From assembly GCF_002865645.1 (NCBI RefSeq), contig NW_020194627.1, positions 1,116,001 to 1,180,000 on the forward strand: a DNA stretch of 64,000 bases. The letters run 5' to 3'. The notes beneath the pieces are model-generated. The model was given only the letters and a program-made list of their open reading frames with translations, was not told the origin of the DNA and searched no databases. A program made the position numbers and the translations under genes. The stretch comes from Hyaloscypha bicolor E (taxonomy: Eukaryota; Ascomycota; Leotiomycetes; Helotiales; Hyaloscyphaceae). Below, piece by piece: positions 1-11,418 of the stretch (position 1 is the stretch's first letter; the number at the start of each line of letters is the position of its first letter).

Positions 1-785
1 TCCTCAGTGGCTTCAGAAGTCAGCTACTCTCCTTCCAGAGTGAGTTTATAGACTCACAGATACTCGCACCAGCAGCTCCATTCTGTGATTTCTCCTCCAA
101 CAGTTTAAACCCCGGCTCCAGCTCCTTCTTCATCGGCGTAGGCACAAACGTAGAATGTCTGTGCAACTTCTCCACATCCCACTTCGTAGGTTGTGCCTTG
201 ACCTTAGTAACATGCTTCAAATACTCCTTATCATAAATGCAATTGCCGAGCACATTGCCAAAATTCCTGAGGGCTCTCTTCAATGCATCCGTCGTGCCCT
301 CCTTCTTTGCCTTTTCAAACGCCGCCGCCTTTCCCTTGCAGTTCTCCATGTGTCCGTACCCGACATCCTCATGAAAGGTTCCATCTCGCAGTGTGACTCG
401 TACAATAACACTGAGACCTAGAGAGACCTTAAAGGTCTGCGGATTCTCGTCTACAAAATCGACTTGTACGTCCATGATCTGGCTGGACCAGCCGTTGAAG
501 CCGAAGACTTCGTTGGCGAGTTGGATGCATTTCTCTGCTGCTAGGTAGTGTACCTTTTGTCCCGAGGGTCCGGCTCTTGAGGAGATGTATTCTGGGCCCA
601 GTTGCTTTTCGAGTCGGCTTTGGAGCGTAGCAATTTCTTGGGCTGTGTACTCGGAGATTCGAGGCTTGACGTCTTCGAAGGGATTTGTTATTGTTTTCCC
701 GCCTGTATTGAGATGCTGGTCGCCGACGCTACAGAAGTTAGCAAATGAATATCTAGTAAAGTTGGGCAAGAGCATACGCAGGCAT
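1..785 (-). CDS. rad52: DNA repair and recombination protein Rad52 (partial, C-terminus outside window)
   Basis: The conserved N-terminal strand-annealing domain of Rad52 is present: ISEYTAQEIATLQSRLEKQL, the GFNGWSS segment and KEGTTDALKRALRNFGNVLG are recognisable. Rad52 loads Rad51 on single-stranded DNA and anneals strands in the nucleus. The model is complement(<1..10, 58..728, 778..785). Exon 1 is only 8 nt (ATGCCTGC), followed by a 49-nt GTATGC...TAG intron with a TGCTAAC branch site; the spliced start reads MPAVGDQH, close to the usual fungal start. A second intron (57..11, GTGAGT donor, CTGAC branch site) precedes an exon that runs off the window. Reading straight through either intron gives an unrelated tail, so the spliced model is preferred. 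The Rad51-binding C-terminus cannot be judged here. Confidence 0.93.
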
Positions 786-1517
786 CTTGAAGTGATAACT
801 TAGCAAAGAGACAAAGCTTCCGCGTTTACATTGATTGAGGTGTTGATGATAGATGGTTGGTCGTCGCGTGCGGAGTTGCTGAAGTCGCGATTCCTTGCCG
901 CCTTAATTCAAGGCAGACGCCTCGACACGTGACCATCCTCGTACAGAATAATACTACCACCTTAGAGGCTCGTTACAGTTCCAGGTTCAGCCACTAATAA
1001 ATCGTGTTTAGTATCAGATGGTATAGAATCAAGTCGATACACCGTTTCTTCATTGGCATTTGGCATTTACGGTTAAATCTGCTTTAGCACTTTTGTTCAA
1101 ATTTTCATGGAGAATTTATCAATACATCATCACATGCAGACACTTGCCTCACATCGCTGTAATCACTCTCCATGGTCCTAGTCTAAGCTACCACACCCAA
1201 TTCGCTCTGGCAGAGAGAGTGTACTCCTGACATTATTTGCCGCCTTTGCATGAAGGCTCAAATGCATAAAAACCAAATTCATCCGAGAAGCCCAACTCCC
1301 AAGCATGCTCGAAGAGCTCTGACAAAAGAAAATGGGAATCTTCGTAAGCTTCGTAAGTACTGCCGTAGGGCAGGTACTGTAATAAACACTAGACGCCGAT
1401 GTGTGAACAGCTGCCTTCTATAGCATCCCGAACCGATGTGACAATCTCGCTGCTTCGTATGTACCCCATGGAAATGGGCCTCGGGTATCATGATCCTGAA
1501 CCACTCATGTCACCTCT
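786..1517. other. Intergenic region between rad52 and sts1
   Basis: This 0.73-kb stretch is upstream of rad52 and downstream of sts1, which are both on the minus strand. It should hold the rad52 promoter and the sts1 3' UTR. I see no gene, RNA or repeat; the short ORFs here have no recognisable content. Confidence 0.6.
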
Positions 1518-2351
1518 CTACCATAGTCCTACGCGGACGGGTAGATTACCTGAAGGTGCGCCATATGTGCCATTCAGAAGTTGGTTGCGGATCGAGTTAG
1601 GATCACTGGAACCGCCTCCACCACCCACACCGCCCATCCAACTCAGTTCCGATCCAAGAGCATTGACAGCGACCTGCATTCGACCACCGCTCTGCTCGTT
1701 GTGCTTCTGAAGTCTCTGGTCCCATCCGCCGGAATGTAGCTGGAAGCCTCCTCCGCGCTTCGATGCCTCACTGATGACTAGAGCCCAAGCCCTCGAAATC
1801 TCGTCGTAAGCATTGTCTTTGTGGTGTTTATGTGATTGACTGTCCCATTCCGGGAGGTCGTGAATGACTTTCGTTGCGTTATCGAGGTAGTTGAGGGAGA
1901 CGGTAGGTTGGGTTTCGTGCGGGGGTAGGTAATGCGGCGTAAAGTCGGTCAGGGCTTCGATGAGATCAAGCAACGGTTGCTTGACTCGATTGTAGGCATA
2001 ATCTGAGCCAGCGTTACCGCCGAATGGGAAGGCTTCTCGTAGCTTTTCTTGGTATGAGGAGAGGACGTCGATGGTTGCGGCAACGGAAGGTCTTGGTGCT
2101 GAGTCCACCACTTCAGCACCGATCTGGGGATGTCGTTCACATATTGTTTGAAGGACGGATCGTAGAGACTCGGCGTCAAGTGTTTCGAGGAGACGGGGGA
2201 GTGCGAGGGGACGGCCGGCGACTTCGTTGGCTCTTGATCTCTTCGCAGGTCGAGCAATAGTGCGAGGAGCAAAAGCGGGGGAATTCTGGGGTGAGATGCT
2301 CATGCTGTCGTCGATGCCATCGTCGTCGGCCTTCCGCTTTCGAGATCCCAT
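1518..2351 (-). CDS. sts1: Tethering factor for nuclear proteasome Cut8/STS1
   Basis: This is a 277-residue single-exon protein of the Cut8/STS1 family, which anchors 26S proteasomes at the nuclear envelope and helps turn over nuclear proteins. A basic N-terminus (SRKRKADDD) is followed by the family's typical NSPAFAPRT and GRPLALPRLLETL segments, then FPFGGN.GSDYAYNRVKQPL and ISRAWALVISEASKRGGGFQ. It ends in a glycine-rich stretch. The ATG at 2351 is the first in frame; some relatives have a longer N-terminus, so an unseen upstream exon is possible. The upstream region is only 372 bp because transposon copy A begins at 2724. Confidence 0.9.
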   Translation of the reverse strand: MGSRKRKADDDGIDDSMSISPQNSPAFAPRTIARPAKRSRANEVAGRPLALPRLLETLDAESLRSVLQTICERHPQIGAEVVDSAPRPSVAATIDVLSSYQEKLREAFPFGGNAGSDYAYNRVKQPLLDLIEALTDFTPHYLPPHETQPTVSLNYLDNATKVIHDLPEWDSQSHKHHKDNAYDEISRAWALVISEASKRGGGFQLHSGGWDQRLQKHNEQSGGRMQVAVNALGSELSWMGGVGGGGGSSDPNSIRNQLLNGTYGAPSGNLPVRVGLW

Positions 2352-2721
2352 TCTTGAGCTGGATGTGTGAGGAGAGGCTGATACAAGCTGTTAGTAACAA
2401 AGCTCCTACGTCGTTGTGTCGTCGTGTGCTTGCTTACCAGGATTGTTATGTTGGTCGTGATGATGAAGTGGGAATTCGGAGAACGATGACGGATGCGTGG
2501 GCAGCAGAACGTTCATCTTGCTGAAGATCGCTTGTCTAGGCTAGCTAATGGGTCTTATAGTCCCTGTATTGTGTTGTTGATTGTCGTGGACTCGAGATGG
2601 TGATTGCACTGTTGATGCTTTGGTACAACGGAGAAAGGGTGCGAGGATTCGGTACAGCACAAACCTAAATTGCTTTCGAGCTAGCGAATTTTATGAGACG
2701 AAGCCACCCGAGGGCCCAAAA
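2352..2721. promoter_or_regulatory. Presumed sts1 promoter, cut off by transposon A
   Basis: A 370-bp stretch of normal composition lies between the sts1 start codon and the transposon's left end. Any sts1 promoter element further upstream is now displaced by 3.7 kb. No specific motif is claimed. Confidence 0.4.
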
Positions 2722-2889
2722 TACAGTTATATGCGAAAACTCCCTGTTTTAGCGAGTTTTTGACGAAAAGCGGTATACTTAAAAATGGGTATACCAAAAG
2801 TTACCTAAATTATCTTTAATCACTAATTGCTTTACTAAACCACGTCCGAATTAGATGAGAAGTGGATTAATTTACTCCCCTAAAGTAGC

Positions 2890-3905
2890 TCTTGCTAATA
2901 ATAAGAGCAGATTATAGCTCCTTACCTAAGCCCGTACGAAATCGCGGCTATTAATACTATTATTATATAACCTTATTACCCTGATTTATATGAGATTATA
3001 ACCCGATTTAATACTACTTATGAAACCATATAATATTAGAGATATTAGATACAGGTTCGGAAAGCTCTTGGCTAGGATTCCCGGAAAAAACCAGGCTATT
3101 AATTAATAATTATACCAGAAATAGAAGAAGTAGTAATAGAGTATATTCTGAGATATATTAATATTTACTAGGAGAAAATTATTAACTTTCTTAATAAGGA
3201 ATTCGGTATTAAACCTTACTAAATAATAATCTCGTATCTTTTAAAGAGATTAGAGATTATATATAAGAAAATTAAGGTAGTAGTAATAGAGTAAAACCAG
3301 GAGCTTCTTAAGTAATAGTATAATAATTCTCGATTTTAGAAAGTAGATTAGATTATTACTATAGACAAATTAGCTTTTAATAAGTATACGAGATATAGGA
3401 AATATAAATAGGTATTTTAGGGCTTACTTGCGGAGATAAAGATATTTTTAAAGTAATCTCCTAAATAGTTTCTTTTACTAGTATATATAATTAATAGGTA
3501 CCTTAATTCTTTGGTTTATTAAGGTAATATTATAGCCGAGATTTTTAAAGATTAAATAGAAAATAGGGTATTTCCGTAATATAATTTATAGCTAGGCAAA
3601 AATTCAATTATTATAATAAATAACTATAGTATATACCGGAGTTAGAGAATACTTAATATATATTAGGTATAGGGTATTTGGATATACTAGTTATTTCCTT
3701 ATTACCTAATTTTGAACCTAATTAAGGAGAGCTTTTATAATATTAAGTCTAATATATGAAAGAATTATAGGAAAGTCTATAGGAAGTATCTAGACTTTAG
3801 AGATTATCTAATTAATATTATTTAGAGGCTTAAATAGGGGCCAGAGGTAGCTAGGAAGGCTAGGGGGCATTTCTATAATTTAGGATATTAGAATTTCCCT
3901 ATAAA
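2890..3905 (+). pseudogene. DDE_3 (DD34E) transposase remnant in transposon A
   Basis: Conceptual translation, reading through many stops, gives a Tc1/IS630-like DDE_3 transposase. The first acidic residue lies in TIDKLAF. The second is in IIIINNYSIYRS, where relatives have a D in IDNCSIHRS. The last is in YLILNLIKESF, matching the usual PDLNPIEESF. Second D to E spacing is 34 residues. Key codons have changed by G-to-A (D to N, E to K) and Gln codons have become stops, so it is inactive. Its ends are approximate because the start codon is not identifiable. Confidence 0.8.
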
Positions 3906-4499
3906 ATTAGTATAAAATTAATAAAATTACTATACTTAATATTACTTAAAGTTCTAGTAATTTTAATATTATAAAAAATAGTTCCAAAATCACTTATTAC
4001 TTTACTAGAGAGCTAATATTAATACTAATTAAAAAATACTATGGTTCTTAATAATTATAATTACTATTAAAAAAACAAAAATATATTTAGAATTATAGGA
4101 AATAGCTCTTTTAATTATTCTAATATATAAAAATCCTATAGTATAATTATAAAAATATTTAGTATAAGAGAAAAACTTTAAATATTAATAATCTTAACTA
4201 AAAATAATAACTATAATACTAGTAATAAATCTCTTTAAAAGAGCCTAAAATCCTGTAATCTAATTAGTCTATTTCTCGCCTTCCTAGTCCTATAATATAT
4301 GGAAATTAAGGCTTAATTCTAAATATTATCCTCTATCTAACCCCTAATTAATTTGTAATTATTATTAAATATTCCAGGAATTATAAACTTTTTCTAATTC
4401 TGCTTCTATAAGTTACCTATATCCTAGTAAAAGCTAATCTCGTCTTTAGGATATATACTAAAGATAATATCTAGTTAAATTAAGTTTCCTGCTTAGGTA

Positions 4500-6280
4500 T
4501 TCGGAATAGTACTTTGGGAGGGGGCTACTATATTAGTAATTAGTACCGGAGTACTTATATTTAATATAGAAGATTAATTAATCTCCGAATTCTATATAAT
4601 ATATTAAGAGAAAACCTAATTCTTTATAATAAGGAGAAATCCCTATAGAATACTATACTTTTTAGCCTCCGATTTCTCTATTACCTTTAGCTATTTCGGG
4701 TTAATCTGCTTCTCTAATATTATAGCTATTAAATTACTAATATTAGCTTATTAATTTTAAGGTAAGTAAGTATCTAGCTATACCCTAAATAATACTAATT
4801 TCTCTCTAATATTAGTATCTCTATAAATTGGGCTAGATTTTTATAAAGCATATAAATTAAAGATACTAGAGAAATACTTAGCTTAATAATTATAATCTTA
4901 ATACCGGGAATATAGAAAAGTAGAAAAAGAAGGTTATTAATATTAAAAATAAGGCAAATTAGCTTATAAATAGGGAAGAAGCTAGTTTTACTAGAGGAGT
5001 TTAGCTCAATAATATAAAGCTTACTTAATAGCTATAAACTCAGGAAAGGGAATTAGATTATAATTAGCGGGATATATAAGTAAATAATAAGATAATAGTA
5101 CCTATAGGATACTATATAAGCTAGTAAAGGGCTTTTTTCTCTTAAATTTATTACTATAGTAATTATAGTTAATAATAGGTTAAGATAAGTCTTCTCTTAG
5201 TTTATTCTTTACTTTCTTTTTTTCTTTTACCTTTCCTTTACTCTTATTTCATTATTTACTAATTTTCTATTAATTTTCGCTATATAATATCTATTTAATA
5301 ATTAAATTAGTAGGAATAATAGTAATATTAGCCTTATTAGGAAGCTTATCTCTTTATTAATCTATCTATTTATAGAAGTTATTTAATTTAATCCTGAAAT
5401 AGTTTCCTTTATAAATAAAATACTATTAATTCCTATTTGGGTATTTTTTTTTTTTTCCTCTATTATATCTCTAATACCGCAAAAATAGGCTTAATCTTTC
5501 CTAATATCTCGATTATATTTTTCTATTCTTAACTAAAGATATAATAGTAATAGTAGTAGCTATTTTCCTAGCCTTTTTAATAGGGGAAATACTTTTTTTA
5601 GTATTACTATTATTATCTAAATAAACTAGCTTGGGAGGATCTAGTATTTTTCTTCTCTTTCCTAATACTTTCTCTAGTTCTAGTAATAATTCGGGGTTTT
5701 CTTTAGTAATAAATCGAGCTTTAATAATATAATTAATATCTTTTAAGCCCCTAGAAACTATTATTTTTTCGAATCTCTTAAAGCTTTTCTTATCTTGGAT
5801 ATAGAAGATCTATTAATTACTTAAAGCTTTATATATTTCCTTCTATTTTCTCCTAGCTTTAATCTCCTTATCCGTCTTTATTGCTTTATTAACCCTTATC
5901 TAAACCTAGCCCTGCCAAAATCGGTATTTATTATATAGAATTAATAAAAAATCCTCCTGAAAAGACTCCGAATAAACTAGCTTATAATTCAGGTAAACCT
6001 GCCAGTTTACGGTAACTATATAGGTCTTAGCTTCGGGCTCTAGAGACTCGCTAGATAATAATGACGATATTTTAATAGTATACTCCCTTTGGGAATTAGC
6101 TCTGCTAGTACTAGTATTAGGAGAAGGCTCTTTTGGGGGCCTACTAGTAGTCATAAGCTTAATTTTAGGCTATTTGGGAGCTACTAGAGCGGAGGAGGCC
6201 TTAGCTATAGGTTTTCTCTATCGTTTTTTGCCTACTAAAGGCGGTGGTTTCTCGATTTTTTTGCTCTTTAAACGTGCCAT
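4500..6280 (-). pseudogene. Second, antisense ORF of transposon A, lysine-rich, unknown function
   Basis: On the minus strand a reading frame starts at ATG 6280 (MARLKSKKIEKPPPL) and continues, interrupted only by TAG, TAA and similar point stops, for well over 1 kb. It converges on the transposase. Readable segments include KLVYSESFQEDFLLIL, KKSFKRFEKIIVSRGLK and ISPIKKARKIA. The protein is basic and I recognise no domain. Copy B keeps the same frame, so this was a real coding region before RIP. The lower boundary is uncertain. Confidence 0.6.
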
Positions 6281-6453
6281 GATAGGAGCTTGCGAATAAA
6301 GTCAAAATTGCCTAATTAGGATAGTGCTAGAGGTGGTAGTGCGATTATTGGGTGAGTTTTGTTAATTATTATTAATTTTTGGTAGGGTGCGTACCAAAAG
6401 TGCATGATGCGGCTAAAATTCGCTAAAACAGGGAGTTTTCGCATATAACTGTA

Positions 6454-7999
6454 ACACAACGTAACCATAAAAAGCACAAATGAGCTGTCAAATCCAAACA
6501 CTGCAACCCTGTCAGTGATTCATTTGTTCAAGAGAACACTAGTGAATAACGAGACTCATAAGATGGCAACCGCCTGTTGAATCTTCTAAGTCCGAGAATG
6601 TTCGACAGTGGCAACCCCTCTCGTTCGGCACGATCCGAACTTCATCAACATTACGAATGCCTTTGCAGCCTCTCAAGGAGCGATACTTTGGGATCAAGAA
6701 ATGATCTAGGATGGTTTTCCTTCTAACGTGGTCAATGTTGCACCTGCACTTTGAACCTCCTTGAAGCCAAGAAGCTCTTCATCGACCAGATCCGGAGGCC
6801 CTTTTTTAAGGCCATATCAGACTCCTTCAACAATCTGGACCCACATTTGGTTGATATCGACATCATACACATTAAACGGCCTCGGGTTGCACACAACATG
6901 GGGAAAATTCAAAACACGAGAAGCAAACTCACTCAGCTGACTCGCCGGATATATCACCCTAGACAGTTTCACTCTGCACCAAATCATCTGGCTTGCTCCG
7001 CCTCCAGGGAAAATACTGCACAGCAACCCAATGTACCAAGCCGCTCTCAAACATTCTGGAGTATCTCCTTTGTAGTGAATCTCGAGCTCAGCGTTTGCTG
7101 CACATCGCTCCAATGTTCTAAAAGATTCTAGGTCATTTAAGAGTAAATCCCTACAGTCTAAGTTTTGTAGTAATATTACATCGCCCCAATGTTCCAAGAA
7201 GGTCTGGATACTTGTATTGAGATCGCGTTCTTAAATTTGACAGTGAATTTTTGAAGCCGGTGCAGGTTCTGGAGCCTCGAGCTTGTCATTGCAGTGGAGA
7301 GTGCATATTCGAAGTTGAGTTTTTTGCTGCATGCTCAATGTTCCAAAGTTTCTGGGACATTGAGATTGGGGTTAAAGTGGAAAGTGAATTTCCAAATTCA
7401 AGTTTCCTGTGTATATCTAGAATCGAGGCCGTCGATTTTGTCGATAGGAGAAAACATGATTTCAAGACTCCCAATGTTTTGTTTAACAACCTCGATGCTC
7501 TGGTACAATAAAATGAAGTCAACCAGTGGCGGTGAACCTCAACCTCGATACGTGGCCTTTCATTGCATATCGCATCCTTCATCCGAAGTTTTGGAGTAGA
7601 ATGAGAGATTATATATATCTTCTCATCCACGACCTTTCTTCTCAACTCTTGGGGACGAAATGAAGGTGGCCACAATAGTGGTATTTGTTAGTACAGTAGG
7701 AACATCGACTTCGTCTGCGCTGAGCTAAGTTTTCTCCTCATAGAGCTTTTGTTGCAGATCGGCTCAATGTCCCAGACGGGTTTAGAACATTCGCCACAAA
7801 TCCATGAAATCTCGGACTCACCCAAGAGCATTCGCTAGGGTGACTCGAGTTGGGTTTTCAATCAAAGTGTTAATCCATGTGTACCATCAAATCATCATTT
7901 GTGTTATTCTATGCATTTCGAGGACCCGTCCTCTAATCTTATTTTGCCTTTTAGCCCGGGGACCGTGCGTTCAGCACCTCCTTTCCTCCATCACTACAT
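6454..7999. other. Intergenic region with an unrecognised minus-strand ORF
   Basis: A 1.5-kb stretch of normal composition lies between transposon A and the GH30 relic. The best candidate is a minus-strand ORF at 6817-7197 (126 codons, including LEIHYKGDTPECLRAAWYIG and LNFPHVVCNPRPFNVYDVD). It looks protein-like and may extend a little upstream, but it lacks a clear start and a known domain, so it may be a decayed gene. The overlapping plus-strand ORFs look like chance. Confidence 0.35.
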
Positions 8000-9258
8000 C
8001 TACAACCCTACCAAACTCACCATCGACCTTGCAGGCACCGTTCTCTCCCAAGCCCCATTCTTCCCAGCAGTAATCTGGCCCGAATCCTTCAAATCACTCT
8101 CATTATCAGTCAAGATAACACCTGGACTTGACAGAGCTTTCCCGCCGTCGAGAGTCAACTCAACATCCATAGCATCCGCTGAATTATTGATAACCTGCAC
8201 CGCAACAACCCCATCCACATTCTTATACACACTAACATGCACCTCCTCATTCCCACCACTGGCATCAATCCTCACCGCGCCAGGTCTGACAAACCGACTA
8301 AACTACGCCATCGCCCACAGCCGTATGGTTAAAGTAGCAGTCATTCGTCCAGTTTCCACAGAGATCAGACCATTTTGTTTGCCAGACCGGCAGCGTGGCG
8401 TTTAAGGTGCCGCTAAGTGGCGAGCTGTAGCCGCGAGAGCTCACGACTGAGAGAAGATTCTCTGCGCCAGCAGCTTGGATACGGGTAAGCATTCTGGCTT
8501 GCGATTTCAAGCCTGTTGCATCGCAGCAGGTGATTTTCGTGTCCAGACCTGCTGCTTTCAGGGTCGGTGCTAAAACGCGTAGGAAATCTGCGCATTTCAT
8601 GCCGTTCGAGTTCATACTTGCGTATCTCTCACACAATTCGGGCTCGTTCACGAATCCTACGTGTGTGACTTCGATCCCAGAGGCTTTGTAGTAGAGAAGG
8701 TATTGCACCAGATAATCGGCGTAGGCTTGTCTCCAGTCTCCTGATGCGCAAGAGGTGTTTGTTACTCCGCACAGAGAGTCGCCGTTTATGTCGTCGTAGT
8801 CGGTCTTCACGTATCATGGCGCAGATCATGCATCTGTTGCGAAGGTCTTCACGCCTTAGCTAGCTGCGATCTAGGAGAGCCAGAGCTGCCCGCTGTCACT
8901 GCCATTCCAGTTATAAAACGGTGCAGCAGCTGGGGAACCTGGTGAGAGGGGCTGGATACTGTTCACGTAGTCGAGGGCAGAAAAATTGGCCGAGCCGATG
9001 CCATTGCAGATGATTGTGAGGCCTGCTCCTGTTGTCTTAATGAATAGCAGATCTAGAGACTTTTGTTCTGTTCGTTGGTGAGAGACCATATTTCCCGTAG
9101 ATTTGCTGAGCTTGTTGAAATGAGGTGGAAACTCCGAAGCCATCTACGCGCTTATATTGATGGGACGTGTCGATGGTGATACGGAGTTGTGCAGCCACTG
9201 CTAGGAGAGAAGAGAAAGCCTGCAGGGCAAGTGCAACAAAAAGTAGGGAGCTGAGCAT
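8000..9258 (-). pseudogene. Glycoside hydrolase family 30 (endo-galactanase/glucanase-like), disrupted
   Basis: The translation opens with a signal peptide (MLSSLLFVALALQAFSSLLA) and continues ITIDTSHQYKRVDGFGVS, typical of secreted fungal GH30 enzymes. The acid/base motif GFVNEPE is visible near 8645. Lesions: a one-base frameshift near 9055 after SPTNRTKV; at least four in-frame stops between 8810 and 8875; a frame-breaking junction near 8330 where YFNHTA jumps to LWAMA*FSRFVRPG, removing perhaps 60-100 codons; and one more stop (CAG to TAG type). WQTKW replaces the WQTEW I recall in relatives, which would remove the probable nucleophile. The C-terminal beta domain (AVRIDASGGNEEVHVSVYKN) is readable. 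A spliced gene cannot explain all of these, so I call it a pseudogene. Confidence 0.88.
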
Positions 9259-11418
9259 CCTGTCGTCAAGTTAGCGAACGATTCCTAGCTACAGGACCAA
9301 AATATAAAAAATTAGAATCCATATTTTCCGAGATTTTATGAGAGGCTGTGGGGCGACAAGGCAATTTTGCCTGTATGCGGTTAGGGTTCGCGAGGCTAGG
9401 GCAGACGAGAGTCTCGCGGATTATGCCGAACTCGTCGGTGAAGGAACTGAATGTGTTGTAGTCGGTTTTAATGTTGCTTATGCTTGTGCAAGCGGCTGAG
9501 GCGATGGAGAGGGGGGGGTCAGCAGGTGCAAAGTCGTTACCATTGTCGACGGGAGAGAAATGGCCATTTGATGAAACCTTGTAGTCGGAGATGTTGACTT
9601 TGGGAAGATTTCCAGAAGGAGAGGATTACTTTCAAGTTAATAGTTACATAGGAATGCTTCTGCCAAGGCTGGCGAGCATCAAAGATACGACAAGTTCAGC
9701 AACAATAAACCTGGATCTCTCCTATCGAAGACTGTGCCGGGCTGAGTGTCCCATGCCTAAAGGGGCCTTAGCGAAGCGACGATCAAATGAGAAGACCTAG
9801 CTCGTACTATCCACCAGCCTGGACAGCTAGGCAGAGGCGCAATGCAGTCTAAGTTAAATTGGGCTCTTTTGGCAGACCAGATTCTGGGTGCTGCCAAACC
9901 TCTCGGGTTACAACAATTTGGCAGTGTTGTGAAAGTCCATGCATTTAAAACCGTGAGCTGCTGACACATCTCTGAATAAATATTTCAAAACACAACTCTT
10001 CCTCGCTTAAGATTCAGGGGCAAACGCCCGTGGCGCATTGAACTCAAGCCACTGAGGCGCAATATCTGGACCCTAAATAGACGCCAAATCCTCTCTGCTC
10101 ATTATGTGCCCAAGTAAATAGCATATTAAACTTAAACTTATAAGGCCCCTTAAGCTTCTATAAGCTGACTATATATAGCAGAAGCTCAAATTTTAAGAAT
10201 TACCACTGAAGAGAGTGTAAAGTATTTAAAGTCTATGATTTTAATCAAGTGCGATCTCGGGGTGATTTTCAACTTTACAAAACGCGAAAATTTCTGTGCG
10301 AGCCCGTATAAAAATAATCACGTGTTTTATAGCTCTCCCAATATTAAAGATATTAAAAATCAGAGAATGGGCAGTTAATTAATATAAAATATACGATAAT
10401 TCCGATTAGTACGATTTATATTAATTCATTTTGTCGTTGTTATGTCGGACCGACTATACCTAATCTCAAACACTGCTCCTGGCAGCGGCCTTGTTTTCTC
10501 ATCTCTCCCCTCCACACGGCCCAAATCCACAACCCTCGAAATCACGCACGACATCCTTGAACTAGACCCCTCTCATCATGCCCTTCCGTCTCGGGAGTTT
10601 CTTCTAGCCAGTAATACTGAGATTCTTTGAAGCCCAGTCCGTATCTCTGTGTTCTCCTCATCCGTCCCTTCTTTCTCCTCCCCTCCACTTTTGCCTGCGC
10701 CATTCAGAAGCTGAGCTCAATCCCCGTACGTCCTCTAATCCCACCCCCTAATCTTCTCATCCCCATCCAACAACGTAGCTTGCGTGCCAGTATTCCGCAC
10801 ACAAAGGAGAAGTATAAGTATGAGCCCCAAACCTTACCGAGTTGAAGGGGGAAAGCTTCAGCCACATCGAATGCTGCGTTACATTGGAGAACAATGCTGA
10901 ATGTTGATTCAATGTTCAACTGAAAACCTTCACTCACACTCCTCCACGCCATCGACCTCAACATCCAAGACCTCGGACATTGAGTTGATGCCTGTGCAAC
11001 AAAAATGTGACTTCGATGGTTTGTTTACTCTTAAGCAATAATCTCCATGTCCCAAACTTTTAGAACATCGAGTCGATGTGCAGCAATAGTTTAACTTCGA
11101 CAGCGGCTGGCACGCTTACTGAGAGCGAGGTGAACAGGAAAAGTCTAAGCCACGCTTCACGACGCCCAATCGAGACTATTTCAACGGTACAAGCAATGCC
11201 ACGGGCCTGCAAGGCCTGAGCAACAGAACCTAAGACACGATCAAAAAAATGTCACGATTCTCGGAAATGAGTAAATACTATTTGCAATTATCTGGCTTTA
11301 TTCGTTGAAAGCATTAATCATTCCCGGCTCTATTGTGTGCAATGAATATCTCGTGCAGAAAATACCCTCGAACTCCCCATCCTCGATCGCAGAAGATCCA
11401 CCCTCCTATAAGCCCCAA
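9259..11418. other. Intergenic region with a short coding relic and an AT-rich island
   Basis: At 9370-9620 the minus strand has an open frame with protein-like content (VNISDYKVSSNGHFSPVDNG, then SFTDEFGIIRETLVCP) but no start codon in frame, perhaps a fragment of another lost gene. Bases of about 10,080-10,440 are AT-rich with short repeats and resemble a small RIP-mutated relic. The ORFs at 10,442-10,964 have no recognisable content. The rest should include the permease 3' UTR. I see no RNA gene. Confidence 0.4.

Larger units (their letters stand above)
2724..6451. mobile_element. Tc1/mariner-type DNA transposon copy A, RIP-mutated, 3,728 bp
   Basis: The ends form inverted repeats, perfect for 32 bp, starting CAGTTATATGCGAAAACTCC (2724-2755, complemented at 6420-6451). 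A TA dinucleotide flanks each end (2722-2723 and 6452-6453), the target-site duplication of the Tc1/mariner superfamily. The interior is AT-rich and full of in-frame stops. The plus strand at about 2.9-3.9 kb still shows a DDE_3 transposase, and the minus strand from 6280 downward shows a second ORF. A copy of exactly the same length lies at 30445-34172. The two differ by substitutions, mostly of the C/T and G/A type, as expected from RIP. Confidence 0.93.

Noticed and set aside
7804..8405. Plus-strand ORFs over the GH30 relic
   Set aside because: Antisense shadows of the C-terminal GH30 remnant.
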